Shown piece by piece: positions 8,295-16,285 of a stretch of DNA of 32,840 bases (the stretch's first letter is position 1; each line of letters starts with the position of its first letter). Location of the stretch: IMG/VR virus record IMGVR_UViG_3300042893_000773, positions 1-32,840 of that record. One strand, 5' to 3'. The notes under the pieces were generated by a model. That model made no database searches and was not told the DNA's origin. It saw nothing but the letters and a program-made list of their open reading frames with translations. The stretch is from a virus. Both the position numbers and the translations under genes were made by a program.

Positions 8295-8651
8295 ATGCAA
8301 GTTAAAGTTATCTATTTTGACCCTGCAACATCTGCAATGGACACTGTTGCTCTCGTGAATGTCCCCAAGCACCAGGTGGGCTTCAAAGAAGCGGATATAG
8401 ATGCATGTGAATATGCTTTTACTCGCACACAGAACATTTTTGGTTCATGGAGTATGGGACCGACTTTTGAAGACGGTGAGCATAACGAAGATTTCAGCGA
8501 AAACGTTGAAGTTATCATGCCGCTCATGACTGTCGGTGGTCGCAAGTATGGTCATCGTAGTTCAATGATTGGTGACCTCTTTGTTATCAACGGTAACATC
8601 TATGTATGTGACACATTTGGATTCAAACTTTATGAAAAAGAACTCGTTTAA
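8295..8651 (+). CDS. Hypothetical protein, 118 aa
   Basis: This protein is unrecognised. It is mostly beta strand, acidic in the middle (DGEHNEDFSENVEV), and ends with strand-turn-strand segments (FVINGNIYVCDTFGFKLYEKELV). There is no signal peptide or membrane helix. It is translated from the conserved promoter-leader at 8235 with GGAG seven bases upstream. The position among early-type promoters suggests an early protein, without further evidence on its role. Confidence 0.7.
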   Translation: MQVKVIYFDPATSAMDTVALVNVPKHQVGFKEADIDACEYAFTRTQNIFGSWSMGPTFEDGEHNEDFSENVEVIMPLMTVGGRKYGHRSSMIGDLFVINGNIYVCDTFGFKLYEKELV

Positions 8652-8664
8652 GGATAAATGTAAA

Positions 8665-8757
8665 ATGTATTGGATTCATAAGAATTTTGGTTTCCTTCAA
8701 CTCTCGTTCTATGCTGCAATCGGTGTGGGACTTTTAGTTTTAGGTTATCGTCCGTAA
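8665..8757 (+). CDS. Very small membrane protein, 30 aa
   Basis: A 30-codon frame starting at ATG 8665 encodes a basic/aromatic start (MYWIHKNFGF) followed by one hydrophobic helix (AAIGVGLLVLG) and a basic tail. AAGGA lies 10 bases before the ATG. An in-frame ATG at 8632 would add 11 lysine-rich residues but has no ribosome site and overlaps the preceding gene. Its shape is that of a single-pass membrane peptide. Function unknown; it is short, so the call is moderate. Confidence 0.5.
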   Translation: MYWIHKNFGFLQLSFYAAIGVGLLVLGYRP

Positions 8758-8793
8758 CAATATGATAATGAAAATCCTAAGTAATCCCGACAT

Positions 8794-8799
8794 TAAATA
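8794..8799 (+). promoter_or_regulatory. Late promoter box TAAATA
   Basis: TAAATA lies 6 bases before the ATG at 8806, and there is no Shine-Dalgarno site between. If it acts like a T4 late box, transcription starts at or next to the ATG. Confidence 0.6.
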
Positions 8800-8805
8800 C
8801 ACTTG

Positions 8806-10407
8806 ATGAGAATCAACGGTTTAATTTTTGGAGGGATGATAAACTCGGATGAGCCTTCTCGTCCGAGTGATATGCACGGAATTAATTTTAGTTCCGTGCG
8901 CCGCCATGCCGGTTCACACCGAATCGCTTCATTTCTTAGACAGAACGGAATTGATGTTGAAGTTATTGACTTCGCCCCAAGTTGGACGTTTGAAGAATTC
9001 AAAGAACTTATAAAATCACGAGTGAATGCTAACACTAAGTTTGTTGGTTTGGGTGCAATATTCAACATGAATACTGAAACCCTTTATTATTCTTTTACGT
9101 GGTTGAAGCAAACATATCCTGATATATTGATTGTTACTGGTTCTACAGAGTTTCATAATGTACACTTGATTCCTGCTGATTACATGGTAGTGGGTTACGG
9201 TGAACTTGCTATACTTGAAATCTTAAAAGGTACTGCAAAGTATAAAGAAGAAGTAATCGATAAAGAAGGAAATAAAAGAAGAACAGTTCACGCACTTCAC
9301 GACTATCCTGCTTATCCAATGCGAAATCTTTCTATCGATTATGAAAAGAGAGATTTCCTACAACCATTCGAAGCCGTAACTATGGAAACTAGCCGCGGAT
9401 GCAGATTTAAGTGTTCGTTTTGCACCTATCCGATTTTAGGAGTGAAAGATGACCACACTAGATGCACCGAAGATTTCCATGATAATTTGATGAGAAACTA
9501 TGATAGCTATGGGATTCACCGATATTCAATCGCAGATGAAACGTTTAACGACCACAGCGAAAAGATCATCAAGTATGCAGACGTTGTAGAGAAACTTCCT
9601 TTTAAACCAAATTTTGGTGGATATATTAGGGCAGACCTGTTGCACACAAGACCGCAAGATATAGAACATTTAGCTAGAATGCAGTTCAATGGGCAGTTTT
9701 ACGGAGTAGAATCATTTCATCGTCCTAGTGCATCTGCTGCCGGTAAAGGAATGGACCCAGCAAAAATTCAACAAGCTATTCTTGACACTAAAGATTATAT
9801 CATGAAACATAATGGTTATTACAGTGGCACTATTAGCCTTATTGCAGGATTGCCATACGAAACAGAAGAAACATTAAACGAAACTAAAAAGTGGTGTGAT
9901 GAACATTGGAAAACAAATCACCTAAGCTTTGCTCCGTTGTTTATCACTAGCACACATAATAATGTTAAACAAAGTACCTTATCCTCATCCTATGAAAAGC
10001 AAGGATATAGTTTAGTAGAGACAGATGAGATTATGCTAGATGAATCTCATCCTGATCTAAAGAGGATATTCCAAAGTAATAATGTTGTTCCTGAATTAAA
10101 ATATTACATTAAGTCATTTATGCGTAACTGCGCGCCTACTATGTTATTATATCATTGGAAAAGTAATACAGGCATGACCGAACGTGATGCAATTCTTTGG
10201 ATTGCAAATAATGTATGGGGCAAAGAAGACTACATGGACTTTGGCGTAGACCATTGGCGTATGGATGAATGGTATGTATACGGCAAAGATGATAAAGATA
10301 TGCTAGGGTCATACAGAGATTTGGGAGGAGTCAGACCACCTCTTCAATCAAAGATAGACTTCATTGAAGATTATAAAAAGAAGAAACTTAATTATGTTTC
10401 AACGTGA
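8806..10407 (+). CDS. B12-binding-type radical SAM protein
   Basis: This 533-residue protein has an N-terminal Rossmann-like region (residues ~1-165, with FVGLGAIFNMNTE and YMVVGYGELAILEILKG) of the cobalamin-binding type. A radical SAM core follows, whose CxxxCxxC cluster is Cys199, Cys203 and Cys206 (CRFKCSFC). These enzymes bind a 4Fe-4S cluster and split S-adenosylmethionine to start radical methylation or rearrangement; the substrate is unknown. The classical DxHxxG cobalamin motif is not obvious, so B12 binding may be lost. ATG 8806 is preferred over TTG 8803. The gene has a late box and no ribosome site. Confidence 0.85.
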   Translation: MRINGLIFGGMINSDEPSRPSDMHGINFSSVRRHAGSHRIASFLRQNGIDVEVIDFAPSWTFEEFKELIKSRVNANTKFVGLGAIFNMNTETLYYSFTWLKQTYPDILIVTGSTEFHNVHLIPADYMVVGYGELAILEILKGTAKYKEEVIDKEGNKRRTVHALHDYPAYPMRNLSIDYEKRDFLQPFEAVTMETSRGCRFKCSFCTYPILGVKDDHTRCTEDFHDNLMRNYDSYGIHRYSIADETFNDHSEKIIKYADVVEKLPFKPNFGGYIRADLLHTRPQDIEHLARMQFNGQFYGVESFHRPSASAAGKGMDPAKIQQAILDTKDYIMKHNGYYSGTISLIAGLPYETEETLNETKKWCDEHWKTNHLSFAPLFITSTHNNVKQSTLSSSYEKQGYSLVETDEIMLDESHPDLKRIFQSNNVVPELKYYIKSFMRNCAPTMLLYHWKSNTGMTERDAILWIANNVWGKEDYMDFGVDHWRMDEWYVYGKDDKDMLGSYRDLGGVRPPLQSKIDFIEDYKKKKLNYVST

Positions 10408-10434
10408 TAAGTATATAGATAGTGAGAGATACTG

Positions 10435-10587
10435 ATGGATTTGAATAATATGGGTTCCGGCAAAAAACTGATTCAACGGGTTATTGAGTCCGGTAATATA
10501 AAAAGAATGGGCTGGACAAGGCAGCAACAGCAAGAAGCTGCCAACAAACAAAAAAATTCACAAACACCAAACACGAGAAACAAGTGA
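10435..10587 (+). CDS. Hypothetical small basic protein, 50 aa
   Basis: A 50-codon frame starts at ATG 10435. It encodes a basic, glutamine-rich peptide (GSGKKLIQRVIESGNIKR, then WTRQQQQEAANKQK). It is supported by its fit: the TGA stop overlaps the GTG start of the next gene by four bases (GTGA), as other neighbours here do. GAGAG 9-13 bases upstream could act as a weak ribosome site. No function is recognised; it may be a nucleic-acid-binding peptide by charge alone. Confidence 0.5.
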   Translation: MDLNNMGSGKKLIQRVIESGNIKRMGWTRQQQQEAANKQKNSQTPNTRNK

Positions 10588-10838
10588 GCGACGACCGCAA
10601 CAAGAGGGCAAAGCGCCTTCAGCATACTGCAAACGTAATTAAAAAGCAAATGCGTATTGCTAAAGCATTTGGATTGACTCATCTGTTAAAGCAGCCGCAC
10701 AGGCTTGCGAAGCATCATGCACTAGATTGCGGCAATCCTAAATGTCAAGTGTGTCATTCAGAAAAGATTTTTAACAAGCCTACCCTACAAGAGAAACGTT
10801 TTGACCAAAGTTGCAAAACGGACAACCTAGACTCTTGA
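10584..10838 (+). CDS. Small protein with putative zinc-binding CxxxxCxxC motif
   Basis: This 84-residue, strongly basic protein starts at GTG 10584. It carries HALDCGNPKCQVCHSEK (residues ~46-62), a Cys/His cluster that probably binds zinc. Proteins with this HHA-x-x-CGNPxCxxC block recur as small proteins of unknown function in many tailed phages. The N-terminal half (RNKRAKRLQHTANVIKKQ) is helical and basic, so RNA or DNA binding is plausible but unproven. Its TGA stop is inside the -35 of the next promoter. Confidence 0.72.
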   Translation: MSDDRNKRAKRLQHTANVIKKQMRIAKAFGLTHLLKQPHRLAKHHALDCGNPKCQVCHSEKIFNKPTLQEKRFDQSCKTDNLDS

Positions 10839-10863
10839 CAACCCCCTAACTATCTGCTATAAC
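10835..10863 (+). promoter_or_regulatory. Sigma70-type promoter overlapping the preceding stop codon
   Basis: TTGACA at 10835-10840, a 17-base spacer and TATAAC at 10858-10863, with TGC before the -10. The stop codon TGA of the zinc-motif gene (10836-10838) is the core of the -35 hexamer. Confidence 0.9.
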
Positions 10864-10896
10864 TTAATCTTCGTAAAACACTAAGGAGACCTAAGT

Positions 10897-11073
10897 ATGG
10901 TTAAAATTATCGTTGCCTTTATCTCACTCTTTCTCATTTTCTTTTTTGGGATTGATATTTTTCGGAAAATGACCGGAAAAGAAAAAATTAGCTTGACAAA
11001 GTGGTTAGGCTATAGTACATTGTGTTCGTTGCTAGCGATTGTTGCTGCAACATTAATCGTTCTACTCTTTTAA
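10897..11073 (+). CDS. Small two-helix membrane protein, 58 aa
   Basis: A 58-codon frame starts at ATG 10897 with AAGGAG 8-13 bases upstream. It encodes two hydrophobic helices (residues ~3-19, rich in Phe/Ile/Leu, and ~40-58) joined by a short basic loop (RKMTGKEKISLTK). It is therefore a double-pass inner-membrane protein with both ends on the same side. It is first behind the 10835 promoter and 14 bases before the SPFH lipoprotein gene, so the two are likely expressed together and may act together at the envelope. Function unknown. Confidence 0.72.
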   Translation: MVKIIVAFISLFLIFFFGIDIFRKMTGKEKISLTKWLGYSTLCSLLAIVAATLIVLLF

Positions 11074-11087
11074 GGAAGTAAATTAAA

Positions 11088-11885
11088 ATGAATCGTATTG
11101 CTAAGATTGCCGTTCTCGCTGGTTTGATGGCCACGACTGCTGCTTGTACTCGTATTGAAACGGGTGAAGTCGGCGTTCGTCGCGGCTTTGATAAGCAAAT
11201 TCAAACTACTGAACTTCAACCTGGTTCAATCAACCAGACTCTGATCGGTGAAGTTCTTACTTTCCCGACTAAGGATGTTCAGGTTGATATCGCTGACTTG
11301 ACCCCTCTCGCTAGCGATAACTCAACTGTTGCCGACTTTGATATGGCAGTTATCTATTCAATCAATCCAACAAGTGCTGCTGAAATCTATATTGAAAAGA
11401 ATCGCGGATTTCACGCCGAAACTGAAGACGGCGACACTCTGTTGATGTATAACTACATTCGTCAGCTTGGTCGTAACGCTGCATACAAGGTTGCTCGTCG
11501 TTACGAGTCGTTGAAGATGGCTGACAACCGTGCTGAAATTGAACAGCTTATTCGTGCTGAAATCGTTGCTAGCCTCGCTGCTGAAAAGCTAGATGGTGCA
11601 ATTTCAATCTCACAGGTTCTTGTTCGTCAGGTTAAGCCTGCTGCGAATATCGTAGCATCAGCTAACCTTTTGGTCGAGGCACAAAATGCTGAAAAGCAGA
11701 AGCAGGTAGAAGTTCGTACTGCAAAGCTTGAAGCCGAGCGTATTGCTGCTCTTAATGCTAACGCAGGCGCTACTAAGTACATGGAAGCAACTGCTCTTGT
11801 GACGATTGCCGAAGCTGTTAAGGAAGGCAAGGTCAATACGATCATCGTCCCTTACGACTTCAAGGGTATCGTTAACGTAAAGTAA
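11088..11885 (+). CDS. SPFH/band-7 (prohibitin-like) lipoprotein
   Basis: This 265-residue protein begins with a signal peptide that ends in a lipobox-like TAAC (Cys20), so it is probably lipid-anchored outside the inner membrane. Residues ~25-170 match the band-7 fold (VGVRRGF, then LTFPTKDVQVDIADL and VIYSINP). They are followed by a long alpha-helical, Ala/Glu/Lys-rich segment (~185-245) typical of oligomerising SPFH proteins. Band-7 proteins scaffold membrane microdomains and regulate membrane proteases. AAGGAAG precedes the ATG, and a terminator follows. Phage copies may protect or remodel the membrane; that is inference. Confidence 0.88.
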   Translation: MNRIAKIAVLAGLMATTAACTRIETGEVGVRRGFDKQIQTTELQPGSINQTLIGEVLTFPTKDVQVDIADLTPLASDNSTVADFDMAVIYSINPTSAAEIYIEKNRGFHAETEDGDTLLMYNYIRQLGRNAAYKVARRYESLKMADNRAEIEQLIRAEIVASLAAEKLDGAISISQVLVRQVKPAANIVASANLLVEAQNAEKQKQVEVRTAKLEAERIAALNANAGATKYMEATALVTIAEAVKEGKVNTIIVPYDFKGIVNVK

Positions 11886-11890
11886 GTATA

Positions 11891-11930
11891 ATTGGGTAGG
11901 GGTATAGTGCTCCTACCCAATATTTTTTTA
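11891..11930 (+). terminator. Rho-independent terminator after the SPFH gene
   Basis: ATTGGGTAGG (11891-11900) pairs perfectly with CCTACCCAAT (11912-11921) around an 11-base loop. A run of seven T follows at 11923-11929. Confidence 0.88.
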
Positions 11931-11940
11931 GGAGAAACTA

Positions 11941-12480
11941 ATGATTGAACAATTACCCACAGTTGTTCCTGCTGTAACTTTTAAGACTCGTGTCCGTGAT
12001 GACTCCATCGAAGGCCCGAATCCATATCGTTGGCAGGACGTAACTTCATATGATTATTTCGCTGGTAAGCGAGTAATCCTATTTTCGCTTCCGGGCGCTT
12101 TTACCCCAACTTGCTCAACTTATCAGCTTCCGGGCTTTGAGCAGAACTTTGACCAGTTTAAGGCTTTGGGCATCGATGAAATCTACTGCATGTCAGTGAA
12201 TGATGCATTTGTCATGAATTGCTGGGCTAAGGATCAGAACATTCAGAACGTTAAGGTTATTCCAGACGGTTCTGGTGTGTTCACTTCACAGATGAACATG
12301 CTTGTTCAGAAGGACAATGTTGGCTTCGGAGTTCGTTCATGGCGCTATGCTGTTATTGTTGATAATGGCAAGATTGAACAGTGGTTCATTGAAGATGGCA
12401 TTGAGCATAACTGCGAAACTGATCCGTATGGCGAAACTTCGCCTGAAACAATCCTTGCATACTTGCAGGGTTCTAATTAA
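11941..12480 (+). CDS. Peroxiredoxin (Prx5-type redoxin)
   Basis: This 179-residue thioredoxin-fold protein has the peroxiredoxin active site PGAFTPTCS with peroxidatic Cys58, and the downstream segment MSVNDAFVMNCWAKDQ typical of the Prx5/AhpE-like group. Such enzymes reduce hydrogen peroxide and organic peroxides using glutathione/glutaredoxin or thioredoxin; a phage glutaredoxin is encoded at 1993. The protein is cytosolic. AGGAGA lies 5 bases before the ATG. It is bracketed by two terminators, so it may be transcribed by read-through or from an unseen promoter. Confidence 0.92.
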   Translation: MIEQLPTVVPAVTFKTRVRDDSIEGPNPYRWQDVTSYDYFAGKRVILFSLPGAFTPTCSTYQLPGFEQNFDQFKALGIDEIYCMSVNDAFVMNCWAKDQNIQNVKVIPDGSGVFTSQMNMLVQKDNVGFGVRSWRYAVIVDNGKIEQWFIEDGIEHNCETDPYGETSPETILAYLQGSN

Positions 12481-12482
12481 GG

Positions 12483-12509
12483 GAAACGGGGCAAGTCCCC
12501 GTTTCTTTA
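12483..12509 (+). terminator. Rho-independent terminator after the peroxiredoxin gene
   Basis: GAAACGGGG (12483-12491) pairs with CCCCGTTTC (12497-12505) around a 5-base loop, followed by a short T-rich tail (TTTAT). Confidence 0.85.
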
Positions 12510-12526
12510 TATGTATGTTAATCCGA

Positions 12527-12532
12527 TAAATA
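12527..12532 (+). promoter_or_regulatory. Late promoter box TAAATA
   Basis: GATAAATAC lies 18 bases before the ATG of the ATP-grasp gene. A GGA ribosome site (12541-12543) fits within the predicted short leader. Confidence 0.6.
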
Positions 12533-12550
12533 CTATAAACGGATTAACGA

Positions 12551-13444
12551 ATGTCAATACTAATATTGTCTAAAAAAGACGAGGACGAATACGAAAATCG
12601 TCGGCTCGTAGAAAGTCTTCGTGACTTAGGCATCCCTGCAACCATTTACCACCCAGATAACTTTGATGTTGTTGTGGGAAAAGGTACTGGTCATGGTGTC
12701 AAATACAATGGACAAGAGTTTGACATGCCTGATATCGTATTAGCCCGCACAGGCTCAGGCACCACAGAGTTCATCACTGCTATCGTTAGACAGTTTGAAG
12801 AAGAACATATCAAATGTATTAATTCTTCTGTGGGCGTAGAAATTGCAAAAGATAAAATGCGTAGCCATCAGCTACTAGCTAGTAAAGGAATGCCAGTACC
12901 TAATACAATGCTTGTTAGATTTCCCGTAGATGTAGATATTGCAGACAATCTTATTGGCTGGCCCTGTGTTGTTAAAATTATCAGTGGTAGCTATGGTGAA
13001 GGCATCTATCTGTGTGAGAATAAAACTGCATTTAAAAAGATGATGGAGTTCATCGGTAATCTCAATACGCCAAAGACATTGTTAGTTCAAGAATATATCG
13101 GTGAAAAGCCAGGCGAAGATTTGCGTGTATTAGTCATCGGTGGTAAAGTTATCGGTGCAATGAAAAGAATAGCTCCGCCCGGAGATTTCAGAGCAAACAT
13201 ATCTAACGGTGGATATGGCGAGCCGTTTGAAGTTAATGGTGAAATTGAATATCTCGCAAGAGAAACAGCGAGAATCTGTGGATTAGAAATTGCGGGTATT
13301 GACTTATTGTTTGACAAAGATGGATACAAGATATGCGAGGCTAACTCTGCCCCCGGCTTTGAAGGATTTGAAAAATACTGCGGAATAAATGTAGCAGAGC
13401 ATATTGCCGAATATATAAAGTATAAGACATCTTTGAAGCGGTGA
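12551..13444 (+). CDS. rimK: RimK-type ATP-grasp ligase
   Basis: This 297-residue protein matches RimK over its full length. It has a KDKMRSHQLLASKGMPVPNT segment (residues ~100-119), the glycine-rich ATP loop SGSYGEGI (~144-151), VQEYI...EDLRVLVIGGKVIGAMKR (~178-203), and the magnesium-binding EANSAPGFEG (~263-272). Cellular RimK adds glutamates to the C-terminus of ribosomal protein S6; relatives ligate glutamate to peptides or cofactors. In the phage it could modify the host ribosome or a phage protein; the target is not shown. It has its own late box, follows a terminator, and is 42 bases before a radical SAM gene. Confidence 0.88.
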   Translation: MSILILSKKDEDEYENRRLVESLRDLGIPATIYHPDNFDVVVGKGTGHGVKYNGQEFDMPDIVLARTGSGTTEFITAIVRQFEEEHIKCINSSVGVEIAKDKMRSHQLLASKGMPVPNTMLVRFPVDVDIADNLIGWPCVVKIISGSYGEGIYLCENKTAFKKMMEFIGNLNTPKTLLVQEYIGEKPGEDLRVLVIGGKVIGAMKRIAPPGDFRANISNGGYGEPFEVNGEIEYLARETARICGLEIAGIDLLFDKDGYKICEANSAPGFEGFEKYCGINVAEHIAEYIKYKTSLKR

Positions 13445-13481
13445 TAACTAAACCAATTTTTACAGCAGACATCCGACCGCA

Positions 13482-13487
13482 TAAATA
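13482..13487 (+). promoter_or_regulatory. Late promoter box TAAATA overlapping a start codon
   Basis: CATAAATA ends at the first base of ATG 13487 and lies 5 bases before an in-frame GTG at 13493. A late transcript starting ~6 bases downstream would exclude the ATG and begin near the GTG. Confidence 0.55.
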
Positions 13488-15403
13488 TGTTAGTGAAAAA
13501 TGTCTACCTATTTCAGCCAAATTATTCTTCGGCGTTGCCAAATGGTAAAATAACTTGTTGGCTACCATATGCTGTCGCAGTACTTTGGAGTCATGCTGAA
13601 CAAAATGATGTAGTCAAAAATAATTACAATTTAGCTGACATCTTTTTTAGTAGAATACCTGTTGCCCAAGTTATTGAAAGAATGGACAATCCTAAAATAG
13701 CAGCATTTAGTTGCTATACATGGAATTGGGAATATACGAAAGTTGTAGCCAAAGCGATAAAAGAACAGTATCCAGAATGTTTGATTCTTTTCGGAGGACC
13801 GCAGATACCAGAGGACCCAGAAAGAAAGTCATTTTTTGAAACCCACCCGTATGTGGATTCAGTCATAATTGGGGAAGGAGAAGAGGCTTTCCTTCAAATG
13901 CTACTAACTGTTCACGACAATGGTGCACCTGATAAAGTTATAAAATTTCCTAGAATGAAAGAGCTAGTAAGCCCAAGCCCGTATGCGTCTGGTATCTTTG
14001 AAAGACTAATAAGAGAAAATCCCAATGTTGAATGGAGCGCCACGTTAGAAACTAATAGGGGCTGTCCGTATGGATGCACGTTCTGTGATTGGGGTTCACT
14101 AACACAAAGTAAAGTTAAGTGCTTTAGTGAAGAACGGGTGTTTAGTGATATTGATTGGCTTAGCAAACATAATATACCCTACGTATTTTTATCGGATGCA
14201 AACTTTGGCATACTAGTAGAACGAGACATGCGGATAACAAAATACTTACGCAAAACTCAAAATCTTACTGGTCAACCAGGCACCGTATATGTTACTTGGG
14301 CTAAGTCATTTAAGAAGAAAGAAACTCTTGATATAATTAAAGAATTCTATAAGGGCACTGAGGTTAACGGTTTAATAATTTCGTTACAATCCATGAATGA
14401 ACAAACGCTAGTAGATATTAGACGTTCTAATTTTCAACTCAATGATATAGAAAACGTAGCAAAAGAATGTAACAAAATAGGACTTATTCCTATAGTTGAA
14501 CTTATACTGGGTCTCCCCGGAGAAACTAAAGAGTCTTGGAAAGATACTTATTATAAGATATTAAGTTTGGATGCTGAATTTAGTGGAAACCAAGCGCATT
14601 TACTAACAGTTTTAGAAAACTCAGAGATTAACAATTCTATGCAAAAGAAGATACATGGAATAAAGACTGTAACCGTAAATAGACCTTCGCCAAACGGACT
14701 TGCAGTTGATAATGAAATTATAGAAAAGGAAGAGATAGTATGCGCAACTAATACTATGCCGTTCGATGATCTAGTCGAAAGCTACATGTTCACCTATATT
14801 ATAAGTATGTTCCACAGCACTGGCTGGGCCAAAATCATAATATTTTATTTAACAAATAATAATATCATGCCACTCAGCCAAATTATTAGTAAATTGGAAA
14901 ATTGTTTAATTAATGGTGACGGTTATCTTTCAACTGAATATCATAGAGTGAAGTCATTTTTTGCAGCATTCTTAAGCAACGCGGAATACAAACAGGAACA
15001 CCAAGATTTAATTAACAAGTCTTACGCTATTCCTCTAGCGAGCCTATCAAATTTTTACTTAAATCATGAGACAATTATAGAAGAACTCCGAAATATATTT
15101 GATATTGAATATACCGGGCTTCCCAAAGATATTCATGACTCACTTTTTGACATACAATCTGCACTTATGTACTCACCTAAAAAAACATATCCATACAGTA
15201 TACCTGACCCATATGGCATATATGAGAGTGCGATGAACAATGAAGTGACTGGCTCTTCCTTACTAAATATAGAATATCTTCATGAGCCTATAATAGACAC
15301 CGATCCAGAAATATTATTCATGCGATTAATCATCGGTAAAAAATTAGGACGAAGCAATACACAAATTACGATAGAGAGAACAAATGAAAAAGATGTATAC
15401 TAA
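13487..15403 (+). CDS. B12-binding-type radical SAM protein
   Basis: This protein of up to 638 residues has an N-terminal Rossmann domain (residues ~1-170, with KIAAFSCYTWNWEY, LILFGGPQIP and SVIIGEGEEAF) like cobalamin-binding radical SAM enzymes. The radical SAM core carries CPYGCTFCDWGS; its cluster cysteines are residues 193, 197 and 200 from ATG 13487. ILGLPGETKESW near residue 343 is the usual late-core motif. The C-terminal ~230 residues are unassigned. The conventional ATG 13487 is given, but GTG 13493 fits the promoter geometry better. The gene follows rimK and overlaps the next gene by 20 bases. Substrate unknown; peptide or cofactor modification is inference. Confidence 0.86.
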   Translation: MLVKNVYLFQPNYSSALPNGKITCWLPYAVAVLWSHAEQNDVVKNNYNLADIFFSRIPVAQVIERMDNPKIAAFSCYTWNWEYTKVVAKAIKEQYPECLILFGGPQIPEDPERKSFFETHPYVDSVIIGEGEEAFLQMLLTVHDNGAPDKVIKFPRMKELVSPSPYASGIFERLIRENPNVEWSATLETNRGCPYGCTFCDWGSLTQSKVKCFSEERVFSDIDWLSKHNIPYVFLSDANFGILVERDMRITKYLRKTQNLTGQPGTVYVTWAKSFKKKETLDIIKEFYKGTEVNGLIISLQSMNEQTLVDIRRSNFQLNDIENVAKECNKIGLIPIVELILGLPGETKESWKDTYYKILSLDAEFSGNQAHLLTVLENSEINNSMQKKIHGIKTVTVNRPSPNGLAVDNEIIEKEEIVCATNTMPFDDLVESYMFTYIISMFHSTGWAKIIIFYLTNNNIMPLSQIISKLENCLINGDGYLSTEYHRVKSFFAAFLSNAEYKQEHQDLINKSYAIPLASLSNFYLNHETIIEELRNIFDIEYTGLPKDIHDSLFDIQSALMYSPKKTYPYSIPDPYGIYESAMNNEVTGSSLLNIEYLHEPIIDTDPEILFMRLIIGKKLGRSNTQITIERTNEKDVY

Positions 15404-15617
15404 TAAACCGATTATAATCACAGAAGACAATCCAACCACTATACCTGAAAAAGACGATAAAAAGAGAATCAAAAACCTTGAGGACGAGGTTCGTCAATTG
15501 AAGGAACAACTTCACAAAATGGCTTCCGCCCTGCAACTTAATAGCAGGCAGTTTCGTCGCACTACTACTGACATCAATAATCTTACAACGGCGATTCATA
15601 ACGTAAAAAGAGGTTGA
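15384..15617 (+). CDS. Small coiled-coil protein, 77 aa
   Basis: This charged protein has an extended N-terminus rich in Thr, Pro and Asp (NKPIIITEDNPTTIPEKDD), followed by a heptad-patterned helix (KRIKNLEDEVRQLKEQLHKM, residues ~27-46) that should form a coiled coil, and a basic tail ending NVKRG. It overlaps the end of the radical SAM gene by 20 bases, so the two are translationally coupled. It may be a partner or even a substrate of that enzyme, but there is no direct evidence. Its TGA stop is nested in the -35 of the next promoter. Confidence 0.7.
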   Translation: MKKMYTNKPIIITEDNPTTIPEKDDKKRIKNLEDEVRQLKEQLHKMASALQLNSRQFRRTTTDINNLTTAIHNVKRG

Positions 15618-15642
15618 CATCTGATTCATAGTTTGCTATAAG
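15614..15642 (+). promoter_or_regulatory. Sigma70-type promoter overlapping the preceding stop codon
   Basis: TTGACA at 15614-15619, a 17-base spacer and TATAAG at 15637-15642 with TGC before it. The next ATG is at 15649, 7 bases after the -10, so the transcript should start at the start codon. The -35 contains the TGA stop of the coiled-coil gene (15615-15617). Confidence 0.88.
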
Positions 15643-15648
15643 AAGACT

Positions 15649-15972
15649 ATGACAAAACGATACGCATATTTTTTCACCCGTCAAGATATCTTTAAGGAGT
15701 ATCAGCTTGTGCAGACTGCACACGTTGCGTACAAGTTAGGGTCCGCGTTGGGTAAAGATGCTGATGCAGATAATACATATTTTACCTGCGTCGGAGTTAG
15801 GAATCTTGAGGCACTTGTTGCGGTTGAAAAGATTCTGTTTGAGTTCGGGATTAAGTATGAACATTTCAGCGAACCCGATTTGAATGGTGGTGAAATGACT
15901 GCAATCGCAGTTCACCCCATTGATGAAGATAAGCGGGATATTCTTCTCGCATTTAACCTTTTGAAATTTTGA
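15649..15972 (+). CDS. PTH2-like (peptidyl-tRNA hydrolase type 2 fold) protein
   Basis: This 107-residue protein resembles the PTH2 fold. A first strand (YAYFFTRQD) is followed by a helix with QLVQTAHVA, the usual position of the conserved histidine. A central helix LEALVAVEKILFEFGIKY comes next, then EPDLNGGEMTAIAVHP in the place of the family's active-site loop. The lysines and the aspartate needed for catalysis cannot all be matched, so activity is uncertain. PTH2 enzymes free tRNA from stalled peptidyl-tRNA, which would suit a tRNA-rich phage, but this is inference. The gene has no Shine-Dalgarno site and appears leaderless behind a strong promoter. Confidence 0.5.
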   Translation: MTKRYAYFFTRQDIFKEYQLVQTAHVAYKLGSALGKDADADNTYFTCVGVRNLEALVAVEKILFEFGIKYEHFSEPDLNGGEMTAIAVHPIDEDKRDILLAFNLLKF

Positions 15973-15982
15973 GGATACACTA

Positions 15983-16285
15983 ATGAAAAATGCAATATAT
16001 CATAGTTGGAATTTTATCTTTGACTACAACAAAAGTCCATTGCGACATATACCCGAAGGCAATATTAGGCATATGGTATATCAAGTTTTGGGTTGGATGT
16101 GGGCTATCGCCTTCTCTATTGCGACCGGTACATATGCGCTTATGGGAGTGAATCTAATCGCTCATGCTGTCCTTATCGGTGCAGCAGCCTTAACGGTTGC
16201 GACATACACTACTGCAACAGTAAAACCAGAATTGTTTGTGCGTAAGTCAGGATGGGGTCGTAGTGCGACCGGAGAGCATGAGTAA
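15983..16285 (+). CDS. Small membrane protein, two transmembrane helices
   Basis: This 100-residue protein has a basic/aromatic N-terminal stretch and two adjacent hydrophobic helices (residues ~35-53, WMWAIAFSIATGTYALMG; ~55-75, LIAHAVLIGAAALTVATY), then a basic soluble tail. It is an inner-membrane protein. GAGG lies before the ATG. It begins a run of four short genes overlapping by 4-8 bases, three of which are membrane proteins, suggesting a coordinated set for the envelope. Function unknown. Confidence 0.72.
   Translation: MKNAIYHSWNFIFDYNKSPLRHIPEGNIRHMVYQVLGWMWAIAFSIATGTYALMGVNLIAHAVLIGAAALTVATYTTATVKPELFVRKSGWGRSATGEHE

Noticed and set aside
10993-11016. TTGACA and TATAGT pair
   Set aside because: The spacer is only 12 bases and it lies inside the small membrane-protein gene.
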